Below, piece by piece: positions 1 through 10,768 of a stretch of 64,000 nucleotides of DNA. Each line of letters begins with the position of its first letter. Position 1 is the first letter of the stretch. Made by a program: the position numbers and the translations under genes. The stretch comes from Meconema thalassinum. Lineage: Eukaryota; Arthropoda; Insecta; Orthoptera; Tettigoniidae. The notes under the pieces were generated by a model that saw only the letters and a program-made list of their open reading frames with translations, had not been told where the DNA came from and searched no databases. Location: the NCBI GenBank assembly GCA_946902985.2, contig OX336393.1, forward strand, positions 133,514,533 to 133,578,532, given 5' to 3'.

Positions 1-125
1 GATAAATCGATTAAACGCATCCCCTATTAATCGTTATTTGTAGCAATTAATTTATTTTCTGCCTCGATTAACCGTTAATTTGATAACAGCAATTAATGGA
101 TTAAAAGTACCATCCCTACTTCCTA

Positions 126-892
126 CACGCGTATCATTGCTAGTTATCATCGTATTTGGTTACTGTTTTGCTAATACCACCATTGTGATCTTCCATTTAA
201 CACAATCAGACATGTAATGTCATATATAAATACCTATGAATATTCAGGAGGAGAAAACTGCCAAGCAAATGCAATAAAAACTTGAAAAGCAATCTCGCTG
301 TAAACATAGCGGTTTAATATAGCATGGATATGCCCATAAAATGGGTGTGTGAGCGAGGAAGAGACCAGCTTGCTTCTCCCTGATACACATTCTGTTTTAT
401 AACCGTCACTATTTTATATCCCGTGGAAATGTCAGGCGCCAGATGGACGGATATGAGCTTACAGCCTGACATCGAATCGAAAACCGATGTCATGTGTCCT
501 GAAAACGCGTGATTTGTCTCACTTTGAGCATCTAAAAATACGAGTCATGATGTGTTTCCAGTCTACTATTCTCATTTTGGTTGGTTGGTTGGTTGGTTGG
601 TTGGTTGGTTGGTTGGTTGGTTGGTTCCTTAGTTTAGGGGCTGCGACAACGCGGAGTACTTTGGGTGTGCGTAAACTTAGAATCTGTCTGAAAACCGCTG
701 TTGTGATGGCTGTATTAGTATGCGTGTATCTGTTTTTTAATTCAAGGAAGGACTGCAACTTTGAATTTATCAGATAGTTCCTACTTTTGCCGCCAAACGC
801 CACCGTCAATGACTACTAGGCCTAGTTCAGAACTTAGCTACTAGACGCCACCGCAGTCGCCTCTTGGCAACGAACGTAGGGACCTAAGAGCG
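126..892. other. unassigned AT-rich DNA
   Basis: No coding or repeat structure is recognised here apart from the TTGG microsatellite annotated separately. The only long ORFs run through that microsatellite and have no family resemblance. Confidence 0.5.
577..626. repeat. (TTGG)n microsatellite
   Basis: About 12 perfect tandem copies of the tetranucleotide TTGG. It creates a spurious GWLV repeat in one forward frame. Confidence 0.97.
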
Positions 893-1118
893 TTGTTTAC
901 ATTCTTAACCTATACAATTTAGCTTCACACATGTGTAATTAGTGGAAGGTTCTTTAACATCCCATAAATCTATGACATGGGACCGCCGGCTTTACTTCCC
1001 CTCCGAAGGGTGAGGGAATTTTAACGCTCTTAAAAAATCCGACGGCTCCGGCCGGGTTTGAACCCGCTATCTTGGGCATAGAAGCTCACCATGCTACCAA
1101 CTACGCCACCGAAGCCGC
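893..1118 (-). mobile_element. tRNA-headed SINE, family A, 3'-truncated
   Basis: Read on the minus strand it starts with a tRNA-like head: an A-box-like stretch (GGTGGCGTAGTTGGTAGC) and a B box (GGGTTCAAACCC). A body follows with the landmarks AAGAGCGTTAAAA, GGGGAAGTAAAGCCGGCGG and CCCATGTCATAGATTTATG. A second copy lies at 61485 on the plus strand and matches through about 220 bp. After that this copy diverges, so its 3' tail is missing. Confidence 0.85.
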
Positions 1119-1148
1119 TTATATTTTCATTTTAAACATGAAAGAGAC

Positions 1149-1513
1149 CACCTCGTGGTGTAGCGGCTAGCATTCTTGGCTGTCACCCCGCAGGTCCGGG
1201 TTTTGATTCCCGGCTTTGCTAAGAAATTTAGTTCTGGTCTGAGGGCTATAAAGAGGTAGTGAGCCTACCTTGTGAGACAAAACCTGAGAAGAGGAGGGTT
1301 CGATTCACATCTCAGCCATCTTGGAAATGGTTTTTCTTAGTTTCTCACTTCTATTCCAAGCAAATGCCGGGATGGTTCCTAAACTTATGGCCACAGCTGC
1401 CTCTTTCCCAATCCTCACCTGAATTACAAATGCACACAATACTACAGATAGTACAATTACATGGGTTATCAGACCCAAGTTCACGTGGATAAATGACCAC
1501 GATCGCCAACCCC
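1149..1513 (+). mobile_element. tRNA-headed SINE, family B
   Basis: The head at 1149-1220 has an A box like TGGTGTAGCGGCTAGC and a B box like GGGTTTTGATTCC. A second B-box-like stretch (GGGTTCGATTC) lies near 1297. The body contains GCAAATGCCGGGATGGT and the tail has CCCAAGTTCACGTGG. The same body and tail occur inverted at 59725-59965 and direct at 60030-60262, and the tail alone recurs three times at 1930-2345. Confidence 0.8.
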
Positions 1514-1929
1514 TCAAATGAAACAACTACTTATCCATTACTGTCAATCAACTGTGCTACTATTTACATACCAATTTCAAAACCTGAAAATTGAAATATA
1601 GGAACATGTTTAAGATGACATCATTTAAGCTTGCTTACAAGGTAGATGACATAATTTTCAAAATGCATAGATATTGTACTGAGATAGCCTACGCTTCTGG
1701 ACTTACAATAATTTAACCTCCCGCCCGGGGCAATATTAAGTGTAGCGGCAGTTGACGCAATGAGCCTGCCAGGCAACGCACTTTAGAAATCAGATTCTTA
1801 TATATAACAAGATGTTCAGTAAAGAACATATAGCCTACATTCTCCTAAATGCATAGGTATAGTTATAACATTTTGTCTTGTTCAAGAAGTATAATTGATT
1901 GTTGGTTGGAGTAGCTTGTTGAAATATAA

Positions 1930-2345
1930 CATGCTATGCACACACTAATACAGCTATCACAATAATACAGGTTATCTGACAAAATTCAACACTCACCCAA
2001 GTACACGGTGCTAAAGGGCCATAATGCCCAAGCCTCTCAAATGAAACAACGTCAACAACGGCTTCCTACCCAAATCCTTCCCGGTATAAAAGTACACACA
2101 CTAGTACAGACATCACAGTGACACAGTTTATCAGAGAATATCTACACACACCCAAGAACACGGGGCTACATGGCCACGATGCCGCAACAACAACAACAAC
2201 AACAGACTTTACCGTGGATGAAGGATCGCGTCCTACACAAATCCTACCTCATTTACAAGTACACACACTAGTACTGACATCACAGTGACACACGCCCAAG
2301 TACACGGGGCAACATGACCATGATGCCAAAAAAAAACATAAAGAA
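1930..2345 (+). repeat. three tandem SINE family B tail fragments
   Basis: Three successive blocks (about 1930-2045, 2085-2190 and 2250-2330) repeat one landmark set: CACACACTAGTACAGACATC, then CACCCAAGTACACGG, then GGCCA.GATGCC. They correspond to the 3' tail of the SINE at 1149. A (CAA)n run at 2186-2206 ends the second block. Confidence 0.75.
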
Positions 2346-3055
2346 TCAACAACAACTGTCTGTACCGTGGATCAAGGGAAACGAATTTTAATCCCTGTAA
2401 TCGAGTGTTGAAATATGTGGTGTTATAAGTATATACAGTATAATATTTTCGATTGCAAATACACACTATATAATTATGCTTAACATTATAACGTGTGAGT
2501 AGTTATAAATCAATAAATTCTTACAAAGAAAATCAAGTAAAGAATTTTGAATCCGCTTGGATTCGATCCAAGTACCTCTATGTTAAGAACTATAGTTGCT
2601 ACCATCACGCTTCACATGCCCAGTATTAACAGTAGGTTAACAATTGGTTTAGTATAACTGTATAGCATATTTTATCTTGGAAAGTACGGTTTCATTAGCG
2701 TTTTCTGCCGTTTTTATAAACCATTTGATACTAAATGTGTATTATTTTGTTCAGTACATTCCCAAAAGTATATCAATATACTGAAATATGAACTACTTAG
2801 CAAAAATGTCCTCCATATTGATCCAACGGGGCGGTACGGCCCAGCACGATATGGTACGGTTAGCCTGAACTATAAGTCACCACTACGGAATAATATTCTA
2901 ATATAAAATGTTAATGTCCTAGAGGTCACCTCCTTGAGGATAGTTTAAACCACCCTTTGTACGATTAGCTGATTTAGTGAGGCAGGGCCTTGTTGAATCG
3001 TAAGTTACGCTTAGGCTATAATAATTGCATGATTCATACATCCGCCATCTCGAAA
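2346..3055. other. unassigned AT-rich DNA with a tRNA-like relic
   Basis: No coding signal. Around 2548-2625 the minus strand reads like a decayed tRNA-type head (GTGATGGTAGCAAC, then GGATCGAATCCAAG). It is probably another SINE start, but there is too little left to assign it. Confidence 0.35.
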
Positions 3056-3059
3056 CTAT

Positions 3060-3492
3060 TTGGCTGATGACCTTGTAGTTAGGGGGGGAAAGGCGCTTTA
3101 CACATTATGGTATATTGTTGCAAAATTTGGTAGAGATCGGATGGTTAGGTTAGTCGTAATTTGATATAAGCTCAGAACATTTGGGTGGGCGTCATTTCTT
3201 TTTCTTTATGATGGCGGCGTTATACAACATGACACTGAGTTATCCTTTGCTAATGCTACCTCTGTACCAAAGTTGGTTCGATTTGGTTTCGTCGTGTTTG
3301 AATTGGTAAGGGGGACCGATTTGCACACATACACGGCCGCTTTCTTCAAACTTGGATGATGACCTTGTAGTTTAGGCAGAAGACTCTACCTACATGAAGG
3401 TATATTGTTGCAAAATTTGGTAGAGATCAGATGATTAGGTTAGTCGTAATTTGATTTGAACTTGGAACATTTGGGTGGCCACCATTCCGTTT
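3060..3492. repeat. two diverged direct repeats, about 290 bp apart
   Basis: Copies start near 3064 and 3357. Both contain GATGACCTTGTAGTT, TATTGTTGCAAAATTTGGTA, GTTAGGTTAGTCGTAATTTG and AACATTTGGGTGG. No coding potential was seen. This looks like the inside of a tandem-repeat-bearing mobile element. Confidence 0.75.
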
Positions 3493-3608
3493 CGACAGCA
3501 CTCTCCATTCCCTAGATTTAGGCCATTTAGCACACGAACAAAATATGGAATAGCACTATGTGGTGAAAAATGACACTATTGCACCTTCAGGAGCTCGGGA
3601 CAGCCGAA
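3493..3608 (+). repeat. outer inverted repeat, left copy
   Basis: This stretch of about 115 bp (CAGCACTCTCCATTCC ... AGGAGCTCGGGACAGCC) is found again inverted at 8396-8522. It lies outside the long-TIR transposon. Confidence 0.8.
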
Positions 3609-3716
3609 ATTTTCAGATGTGCTCCGATTTTCCTACAGCGCTATGCGGCAAAAGACGATTGCTCTCTACTTACCTTACAGCCAATTAGTGCAGGAATATT
3701 AGACAGAATATGGCCA

Positions 3717-4432
3717 AAGTGAGGAAAATTAGTTTATCAAGCTAAAAATTGGTGGAGAGGTTCCTTGAATAGCCTGGATCAAAATCCCTCTTGGGGAACA
3801 TGCCACCATCTTGGAAAAATGGCCGGCATCTTGGATTTCGTATCCAGCATCGCATTGAACGTCACCTAAGGGTGATAGGGACATGTGGTTTGGTCAGGAT
3901 AACTTAACAGAATGCAGGCTATCATTTTGACACTACTTAACCTAGATAACAATCGAAATAGTTATTGTAAATCACTTAAACAAACTATCATAAGGTAGCG
4001 TTAAACGCCATCTTGATGTTCAATGTCGATTTTTCGCCTTTTACAGTCATGGGATTGAAAAACGTACTGAAATAAATGTTGTTAATCACATCAAAACACA
4101 CAAAAATATGTAATCAACACTTTCGTAAACCAAAAATTACGGGTGTGAGAAGTTGTCAAACATGCGCATGCAACTCGAGGACGCGCGCCGAGGAGGTGGG
4201 GTTACTCAAAGTCGGTGCAACTGGTGAAGTAAACATATTCTGTAGGCGCAACTAAGTCCTTTTTTTAATGATAAGTAAAAATTTGACACTTTTATATTGA
4301 AGGATAGCATCTAAAAACCTAATAAATAATTAAAAAAAAACAATAATTAATTTGTCAATACAGTAACTTTTCGTTCTAAAACTCTCTTTCTTAGCTACGG
4401 TACTTATATTGTATGTATAAAGAGAAAGGAAT
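3717..4432 (+). repeat. left terminal inverted repeat
   Basis: It pairs with 6838-7566 in reverse. Landmarks shared by both arms are GGTGGAGAGGTTCCTTGAAT, TGCCACCATCTTGG/TGCCGCCATCTTGG, CTGTAGGCGCAACTA and CTCTCTTTCTTAGCTACG. The match fades beyond about 4432. Confidence 0.85.
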
Positions 4433-4762
4433 ATTTCCTTTTAATTTTAATAATGAAGTATTTTTTCGCTACGCTCGTATGTAATTAAACTAAGAATGGA
4501 CTGCCCGTCCACGCGTTGCCGCGCGACATCCCTGCCGCTGCGCCGTCAGAGCGCTCTCGTTCCCCCCACTCCACTGCTTACCAGTGGTGCCGGCCGGCCG
4601 GCCGAAATGAACGTCTTTACGGTATCGTTTATCATAAAATTTATCTTAAACGGTACGCCACAGAAAATAATCATAAAAGCGAAAAATGTGTGTTTCAGTT
4701 TGAACTGTCCCTTTATGCTTATTTTGCCGCTGTTTACCATCGGTTTAAAAGTTAATGCTGTT

Positions 4763-6574
4763 TCCTGTACTTTATAGATGTCCTACATCAAGAACGATTT
4801 TACCATTAAATTCTATGCAACACGTGGAACTTGGGCAAGCTTGCCAAAGGCGAGAGTTCAAGCATCTCGAAAAATTCACAGAATGGCTACGTATACATTC
4901 TCCTTTCGACAAACCTCGGGATATTTTGGTGTCCTAATCAAACGGTGTTATAGGTGACGAAACGGTGACCTGCGACTCAGCTTGGTAGATAGGAACCGCG
5001 ACTTTGAAGAAACTGGAAGGGAAATCGTTCGCCGAAGTTAAACTCAACGAAAGGGCAAAGTTGTCACTCTTGCAACTCTTGTTGTCCGAGGTGAGACCGT
5101 GCCTGTAAATCCGAACCAGCTGTTTCATCGAATTGCGTGTGTCGCTCGCAATGAACAGGACCTTGAATCTTGCTTTGAATACGAGTTGGCTCTATTGCCG
5201 CCAGCGCTGTTCGATGCTTCAACTATCAGAAAAGGTAAAACATCAACTTTACGGACAGTGATAGAGAAGTTATGTGCACCAATGACCTGTCTTCCCGAAG
5301 ACCTTACCTACGTGTTTGACGGTGGAAATCTCCTGAACCGGGTGGTATGGCCGAAGTCGGGAACCTTCGATGATGTTTTTAAGAACTACATTTCGTACAT
5401 CAAGGCGAACTATCAAGGGAAAGATATTGTAACTTAGTGTTCGACGAAAGACGTGGGGCATATGTGATGACGTGCCAAGACATCATCTTCTGAAGTTTTG
5501 GTGGATTTGGAAGTGCAAGTGGTCTCGTCGCAGAATCAGTTCCTATCCAATACTTCAATCAAATCAACATTCGTCGCGATTTTAGGTCGTTGTTTCGAAG
5601 AAAAGGGCATTCCAGCTATTCATGCCAAGTCTGATGCTGATCGTCTCATCGTGACAACAGCGATCAAGGAAGCAGAGAAGGGAGGTCATGTGGCAATTGT
5701 TGGAGAGGATACCGATTTGTAGGTATTTCTTTCGAGCCTTGCAGAACGCGATAGAAACGTCTATGTGCTGATGCCACCATCAAAAGCCCATCCGAAGAAA
5801 CTCTTTGGCTCTACGGAATTGCAGAAGGCTCTTGGGGACATGACCGACAATCTTCTCTTCCTCCATGCCATGTCAGGTTGCGACAAAACTTCGGCTCCCT
5901 ACAGGAAGGGGGTACACGCGTTCAAGACTTTAAACAATAACCCAGGTCTTCGTCAAAGAATTGCTGGTTTTAACAACGCAGACGCTGCAGTGGAAGAGAT
6001 CGTGCAGGCAGGGGAAGAATTCTTCGTAACGTTATACGGAGGTATAACTACGGATAGCCTAAACAAGACAAGGTATAGTCAGTACCTTAAGACCATTGCC
6101 AAACAACGTCTCCAAGCAGACTTCGACCTCTCAAGTCTTCCACCAACATCAGCAGCATATCGACAGCATAGCCTAAGAGTTTACCACCAAGTGCAGGAAT
6201 GGCGCGGAATCTCTCTTCCACCTACAGAGCGGGGATGGAAGAAGAACAAAATCGGCAAATTTTTACCAATTCAAACAGAATCTCCTCCAGCATCAGACTT
6301 CCTCCTAAACCTCGTCAGCTGAGAGTGCAAGACAGGATGCGGCGGCAGATCTTGTGGTTGCCGAAGACAAGGCCTCTCCTGTTCAGCAATGTGCAGCAAT
6401 TGCACTGGTGATGGTTGTTCTAACATGCCAGAGCCAGATATTCTTGACGATATGGTGAGTGAAGAACAGGAGGACAACCCCGAAGAATTGTCATGCAGAT
6501 CCTCGCCACCTCTTCGCCGCAGAGTAGACTCTTCTGAAAGTTCAACCTTACCAAAGAAAAAGCGTCAAGATTAA
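4763..6574 (+). pseudogene. broken FEN1/XPG-like nuclease gene of a DNA transposon
   Basis: A single forward frame runs from about 5062 to 6574, interrupted by nonsense codons at 5435, 5465, 5468, 5720 and 6320. The part at 4763-5060 is in other frames, so at least one frameshift is present. The motif order is DGGNLLNRVVWP (near 5320), DADRLIV (5633), GEDTDL (5705) and HAMSGCDKTSA (near 5866). This order matches the acidic motifs of the 5'-3' exonuclease/PIN (FEN1, XPG) fold: an acidic motif, then ED.DL, then GCD. After the 6320 stop comes a cysteine-rich cluster (CGCRRQGL, CSNC, about 6326-6425) and a basic end (PKKKRQD). Related proteins are multicopy in insects and cnidarians, as I recall. 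No function is expected from this copy. The nuclease reading is inference from motif spacing. Confidence 0.7.
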
Positions 6575-6837
6575 GGCAAGTGTCACGTTTTTTTTACCAA
6601 CACATGACCAATATTAAACGCGTACGATATAATTAATAGTTGGCTTTATTCCTTTACAGGCACGCCGCACTACAGCGTCCCGCGGCAGCAGAATATCCTC
6701 TTTTCCGTGTTTTTCGTGTTTGTAAAAAATAAATTGTAATGTGCTTAAACGTTAGTGTGTTGAAGGTGTAGTATAAGATAGCAAATAAGCAAATAGCTGC
6801 TTAATTTATTTTCTAATAGTAACGTTTATCATTCCGT

Positions 6838-7566
6838 TTCTATATAAATATAATATACGTAGCTAAGAAAGAGAGTTTAAAAGCGCTAAGTTACTGTATT
6901 AACAAATTAATTATTGTTTTTTAAATTATTTATTGGGTTATAAGATGCTATCCTTCTATATAAAAGTGTCAACTTTTTACTTATTAAAAAAGGGGCATAG
7001 TTGCGCCTACAGAATATATTTACATCACCAGTTGCACCGGCTTTGAGAAGCCCCCCTCCCCCGCGCGCCACTCCTCGAGTTGCAAGCGCATGTTTGACAA
7101 TTTCTCACACCCGTAATTTTTGGTTTACGAAAGTGCTGATCACATATTTTTGAGCGTCTTGATGTGCTTAACAACATTTATTTCAGTACTATTTTCAATC
7201 CCATGACAGTAAAAGGTGTAAAATCCACATTGAACATCAAGATGGATTTTAACGCTACCCTATGAGAGTATGTTTAAGTGATTTATAATAACTATTTCGA
7301 TTGTTATCTAGGTTAAGTAGTGTCAAGATGTTAGCCTGCATTCTGGTAAGTTATCCTGACCAAACCGCATGTCCCTATCACCCTTAGGTACCGAGTTATG
7401 ACGTTCAATGCGATGCTGGATACGAAATCCAAGAAGCCGGCCATTTTTCCAAGATGGCGGCATGTTCCCCAAGAGGGATTTTTGGGGAATTTTAGTATTT
7501 TGATCCAGGCTATTCAAGGAACCTCTCCACCAATTTTTAGCTTGATAAACTAATTTTCCTCACTTA
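6838..7566 (-). repeat. right terminal inverted repeat
   Basis: Reverse partner of 3717-4432. It ends in CTAATTTTCCTCACTT. About 260 bp between the gene end (6574) and this arm contains AATAAATTGTAATG near 6728, a possible polyadenylation region. Confidence 0.85.
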
Positions 7567-7735
7567 ACCCTATTCTTCTTACACTAAATGAGGTATAGGC
7601 AGTGTCTTTTATTTCACTTAATCCTCTTTCTAATCAATTTTTACAATTCGTTAGTAAACTACATGTTCATTCTTATCATTATAATTACGGGAAAATGACC
7701 TGGACGTTATGTCCACTTTACTATCTATCACCAGG

Positions 7736-7964
7736 CTGCGGGGTCTTAGTACGTAAACAGTACTATCAGATTAGTGTCGCACGAAGATGAGATGACGCAC
7801 GCCCTATGAACTGCCAACCCGTCCACAACAGATGACGAACCATGCGATCAGTCCATTTATCCGCTGTACGTCACAGGGACACCCGAAGGTCCCAGGAGGA
7901 GCTTCTACGTGACCTAGAGTACGGTGCGTTCTAACTTCATTGCATACGTACTAAAACCCCGCAG
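7736..7964. mobile_element. small MITE, about 229 bp
   Basis: Ends are inverted repeats of about 20 bp: CTGCGGGGTCTTAGTACGTA on the left, and the reverse of CTGCGGGGTTTTAGTACGTA on the right. There is no ORF between them. The superfamily is not recognised. Confidence 0.65.
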
Positions 7965-8395
7965 GCTGCTTACGACCACAACAAAAGGGTTCCTCAACTG
8001 TTATTTTTAAAATATTATTTTCTGTTAGTTGGTGTCAGTTCAGTAGTAGTATTCATTATCATCCATAAACAAGTACATAAATCCACCATGGGAATCCGGG
8101 TACTACTGCTAGTTAAATATAATTGACAATATTTGAAGAACACTTCTTATGTTATTCTATACATAACACTTATGTTTACATAAAGATTATCACAAGAAGG
8201 ACGATTTGTATGTCTAATAATATTTCTCCTTCAGAAATACTACTTTTCTACTGTTCCATCTCATTACATACACTTTCATTTGAGACTGATTTGTCTTTCA
8301 GCGTCCAGTCTAGTCTGCTAGCCTCTGTTTGCAAGCAAGTCGCCTTCATGATGCCCTATTAGCAGTTAGCACTGCGGCCTCCTCTGCTTCTACAC
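7965..8395. other. unassigned DNA
   Basis: I see no coding, tRNA-like or repeat structure here. A short ORF at 8123-8362 has no resemblance to any family. Confidence 0.5.
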
Positions 8396-8522
8396 CTTCG
8401 TTTTTGGCTGTCCCGAGCTCCTGAAGGTGCAATAGTGTCATTTTTCGCCACATAGTGCTTTTCGATATTTTTTTACGTGTGCCAAACGGCTTAAATCTAT
8501 GGAATGGAGAGTGCTGTCCAAT
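8396..8522 (-). repeat. outer inverted repeat, right copy
   Basis: Reverse complement of 3493-3608, with a few substitutions and a short extra A-rich stretch. Shared landmarks on the minus strand are CAGCACTCTCCATTCC, GCACTATGTGG, AAAAATGACACTATTGCACC and CAGGAGCTCGGGACAGCC. Confidence 0.8.
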
Positions 8523-8579
8523 GTCAAGTAGACAGTACATAAAATTTGGTTCAGATAGGTGAACTGTTGTAGATTTGTG

Positions 8580-8829
8580 GTAAAGGGCCTAAACGAAACT
8601 TCGTTCATCACTGAATCCGACCATCGCTTCCTAGGTCTACCTCTGCTTCTCTTACCCTCTGCAGCCGAACTCATTAACCTCTTAGGTAATCACTCCTCAC
8701 CCATTCTCTTCACATGACCCAACCATCTGAGTCGGCTCATACGAACAGCTTCATTTAGCGTGTTCATTTCTAACTTAGTCTTTATCTCTTCATCACGAGT
8801 ACCTTCCTGCCATTGCTCCCATCTATTAT
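8580..8829 (-). pseudogene. non-LTR retrotransposon ORF2, C-terminal fragment
   Basis: On the minus strand two overlapping frames read RMSRLRWLGHVKRMGEE (8690-8750) and RSRGRPRKRWSD (about 8608-8660). These are the hallmark end of many RTE/CR1-type ORF2 proteins (WxGHVxRM, then GRPRxRW). A stop/frameshift near 8690 separates them. The upstream part is cut by the element beginning at 8830. There is no RT domain left. Confidence 0.75.
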
Positions 8830-9795
8830 GCCCGTTGCTCACGGTAAAATTTTCCTTCAAATTTTTTGTACAATAATTTAATTTTATCAAATTTCTGTTG
8901 CTCACAGTCAAATTCAAGTTTTATAAAACCTTTGATAAAACTTTCCATAAAATAGGACATGTTCTATTCCATCAAATTAATTTTGCGAAACGAACCAATC
9001 AGGGAAGTTGCCATGACGATGATGCTGGCGCCACGTGGTGAGAAGATTGTGAAGCTCGCTTGTAAACAAACACTTCGAAAATGGCAGTCTCCGGCTGGAC
9101 TAAGGAAGCTGTTAGTGTTTTACTGGACGAGTACTAGAAATATTCGTGTTTGTATGAGGTTAAAACGCCCATATACCACAATAGAAATGTAAGAAGGGAG
9201 GCAGAAATCTCAATCCCCGATTATGTTTCACAAATTCGACCGAATACAAGCCAGGCTGATGTGCAGGCGAAGATAAACGGGCTTCGAAGTCACTTGCATT
9301 CTCATTTCAGGAGAAATTGCTTGCCTCATGTTAGTGTCCAGCGAATGATTTTGGGACCAAGAAGATCTAGGAGTTTTTTAAAACTGCTTTCCTTCAATCT
9401 TAGAAAATTCCTATATGAATAAAATTCTGATCTTCTAACCTCAACTCATTTTCGACCAAGGACAGCATTCTTCTACTCTTCTCTTCTTTTTATCCATTCC
9501 CGAGTCCAGCACTTCCTAGCATTTCTTTTCTTCCTTTTTTACCACTGTACGACATATTATTGTAGCTAAAGCAGCAATTTTTGCTTTGTTTGTTGGAGCC
9601 ATGCTCTCAAACCAATGTGTGAAGGTTGAACAGCTGATTCTTGGTTCAGAAGTTTATCGGCAGATGGCGATCCTGATACATCCATGGATTTTATAAAATA
9701 AATTTACCGTGAACAACACAGCTTGCTTTCGTCAAATTCTTATAAAATTAGTTGAAAAATAAATTTTAAGAAACATTTTACTGTGAGCAACGGGC
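8830..9795. mobile_element. non-autonomous PIF/Harbinger-like DNA transposon
   Basis: Ends are inverted: GCCCGTTGCTCACGGTAAAA at 8830, and the reverse of GCCCGTTGCTCACAGTAAAA ending at 9795. A further inner inverted pair (GTTGCTCACAGTCAAA and GTTGTTCACGGTAAAT) extends the arms to roughly 130 bp. It carries a broken MADF gene but no transposase. MADF/Myb-SANT proteins are the usual second gene of PIF/Harbinger elements, hence the assignment. A clean TWA target duplication is not evident. It interrupts the non-LTR fragment at 8580-8829. Confidence 0.65.
9081..9422 (+). pseudogene. MADF (Myb/SANT-like) DNA-binding protein relic
   Basis: The frame starts ATGGCAGTC at 9081, giving MAVSGWTKEAVSVLLDEY. 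An in-frame TAG follows at 9135. The frame then continues KYSCLYEVKTPIYHNRNVRR and ends with VQAKINGLRSHLHSHFRRN. The order W..E....L...Y, LY.VK.P.Y.NR, then KI..LR..F is that of the MADF domain, which binds DNA. The frame closes at 9422 after a tail not recognised as any domain. One nonsense codon plus the lack of a transposase suggest a dead passenger gene of the surrounding element. Confidence 0.75.
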
Positions 9796-10003
9796 AATAT
9801 TAGTCCCAGCATTCGTTAGAGCTACCCTCATATCATTTACCTCTAGCATATGTGTCAGATGCCCTGGATCTACCCACTCTCACTTCTATAAAGCAAGATC
9901 GGTCAAAATACTGAGCGATGTAGGGGAGAGCTTTCTGACTTCAGTAACGTCTTTCTTGCAAAATACTGTAGATCGCAAATGAGAACTCACTGTATTGTCT
10001 TTT
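9796..10003. other. unassigned DNA
   Basis: No structure is recognised. It may include the upstream continuation of the interrupted non-LTR element, but no protein motif is readable. Confidence 0.4.
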
Positions 10004-10498
10004 ATGTTCGACGATGTCAAAATGTAAACATTATGGGTCAGAAAACTATATCATAAAGAGGCTCATTATAACACTATTTTTCAATATGAAACAGTTTCTC
10101 CCACCAATCAGAGCTCAAGAAACAGTTGTGTGACCAATTACCTTCGTGCATGCGCTCAAAATCCATCATATTTCTGTGTTGACAAGCAAAGTGAATGGTC
10201 TCTGCTTTCGGAGTGCCTTGACCCACGCATGAGCTCTGTTCAGTCAGCAAAGCCAGCGCGCCCTGTTCACTAAAACTGAATTAACCTAACTGATTCCCAC
10301 AGATATTTATGAATATTTATGTTAAAGCATATAATAAAGTTATAATTATCGTCGAACCTAAACAGTCGTATGCAACTCGCCTATAATGGTAATTAAGACA
10401 ATCGTATGGAAATTATAAAACTCGCTCACGCTCGTTTTATAAACATAATCGTGTCTTAATTATTGCCATTATAGTCTCCTTGCGTTAATGTACTAGTA
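10004..10498. mobile_element. hairpin-bearing MITE, copy 1
   Basis: Shares long blocks with 11148-11790: GTCAGAAA.CT.TATCATAA, TTATAACACT.TTTTTCA, CATGCGCTCAAAATCCA, and TTATGAATATTTATGTTAAA followed by TAATAAAGTTATAATTATCG. A third fragment lies at 61945-62060. Its last 100 bp form a strong hairpin (10381-10478). No ORF. Confidence 0.75.
10381..10478. repeat. large hairpin in MITE copy 1
   Basis: The left arm (CTATAATGGTAATTAAGACA, then ATCGTATGG, then TTATAAAA) pairs with the right arm (TTTTATAA, ACATAATCG, TGTCTTAATTATTGCCATTA), across a short loop containing CTCGCTCACGCTCG. In copy 2 (11711-11768) most of the loop and one arm segment are lost. Confidence 0.8.
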
Positions 10499-10768
10499 TA
10501 CACCTCGACTCTATTTCTTCCCCCATACCATTGTGTAAACATAACCTATGGTGAAAAACAAAGACCGTTTGTGGGTTTGGTAGTCTTTCGTAGAGCTATT
10601 ATGTCTAGAATATTTGGATCTCATTGCTTGACGAGTAAAATATTTCATCCTATAGTTTTGTCCCTCTTATGTAGCCTACAATAACAAATATATAATTTTA
10701 ATCAAATGTGACATTTTTCAGGTTACTTTTTCGCATGTCCCAGAAATTTGGATAAAATTGTGTTGACC

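Larger units (their letters stand above)
3683..7589. mobile_element. DNA transposon with about 715-bp terminal inverted repeats
   Basis: Long inverted arms flank a broken gene (4763-6574). The arms align over roughly 715 bp each with scattered substitutions and small indels. The strong match begins AAGTGAGGAAAATTAG on both ends (3717 and 7566). Weaker similarity continues outward to about 3683 and 7589, so the exact ends and target duplication are uncertain. The gene has the motif order of FEN1/XPG-type nucleases and a cysteine cluster at its end. Academ-type transposons are described with an XPG nuclease and a Cys8 finger, so an Academ-like assignment is possible but tentative. Confidence 0.75.

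Noticed and set aside
1..125. End of a hAT-type MITE
   Set aside because: The minus-strand GTAGGGATGG near 115 resembles a hAT terminus, but the other end lies outside the window and nothing else supports it.
487..809. Overlapping 96-codon ORFs on both strands
   Set aside because: Both run through the (TTGG)n microsatellite and have no recognisable domain.
1149..1220. Functional tRNA gene
   Set aside because: A and B boxes are present, but the sequence continues into a SINE body that recurs elsewhere and no good cloverleaf is formed. The same holds for heads at 1118, 11104, 11846, 12853, 53831 and 61485.
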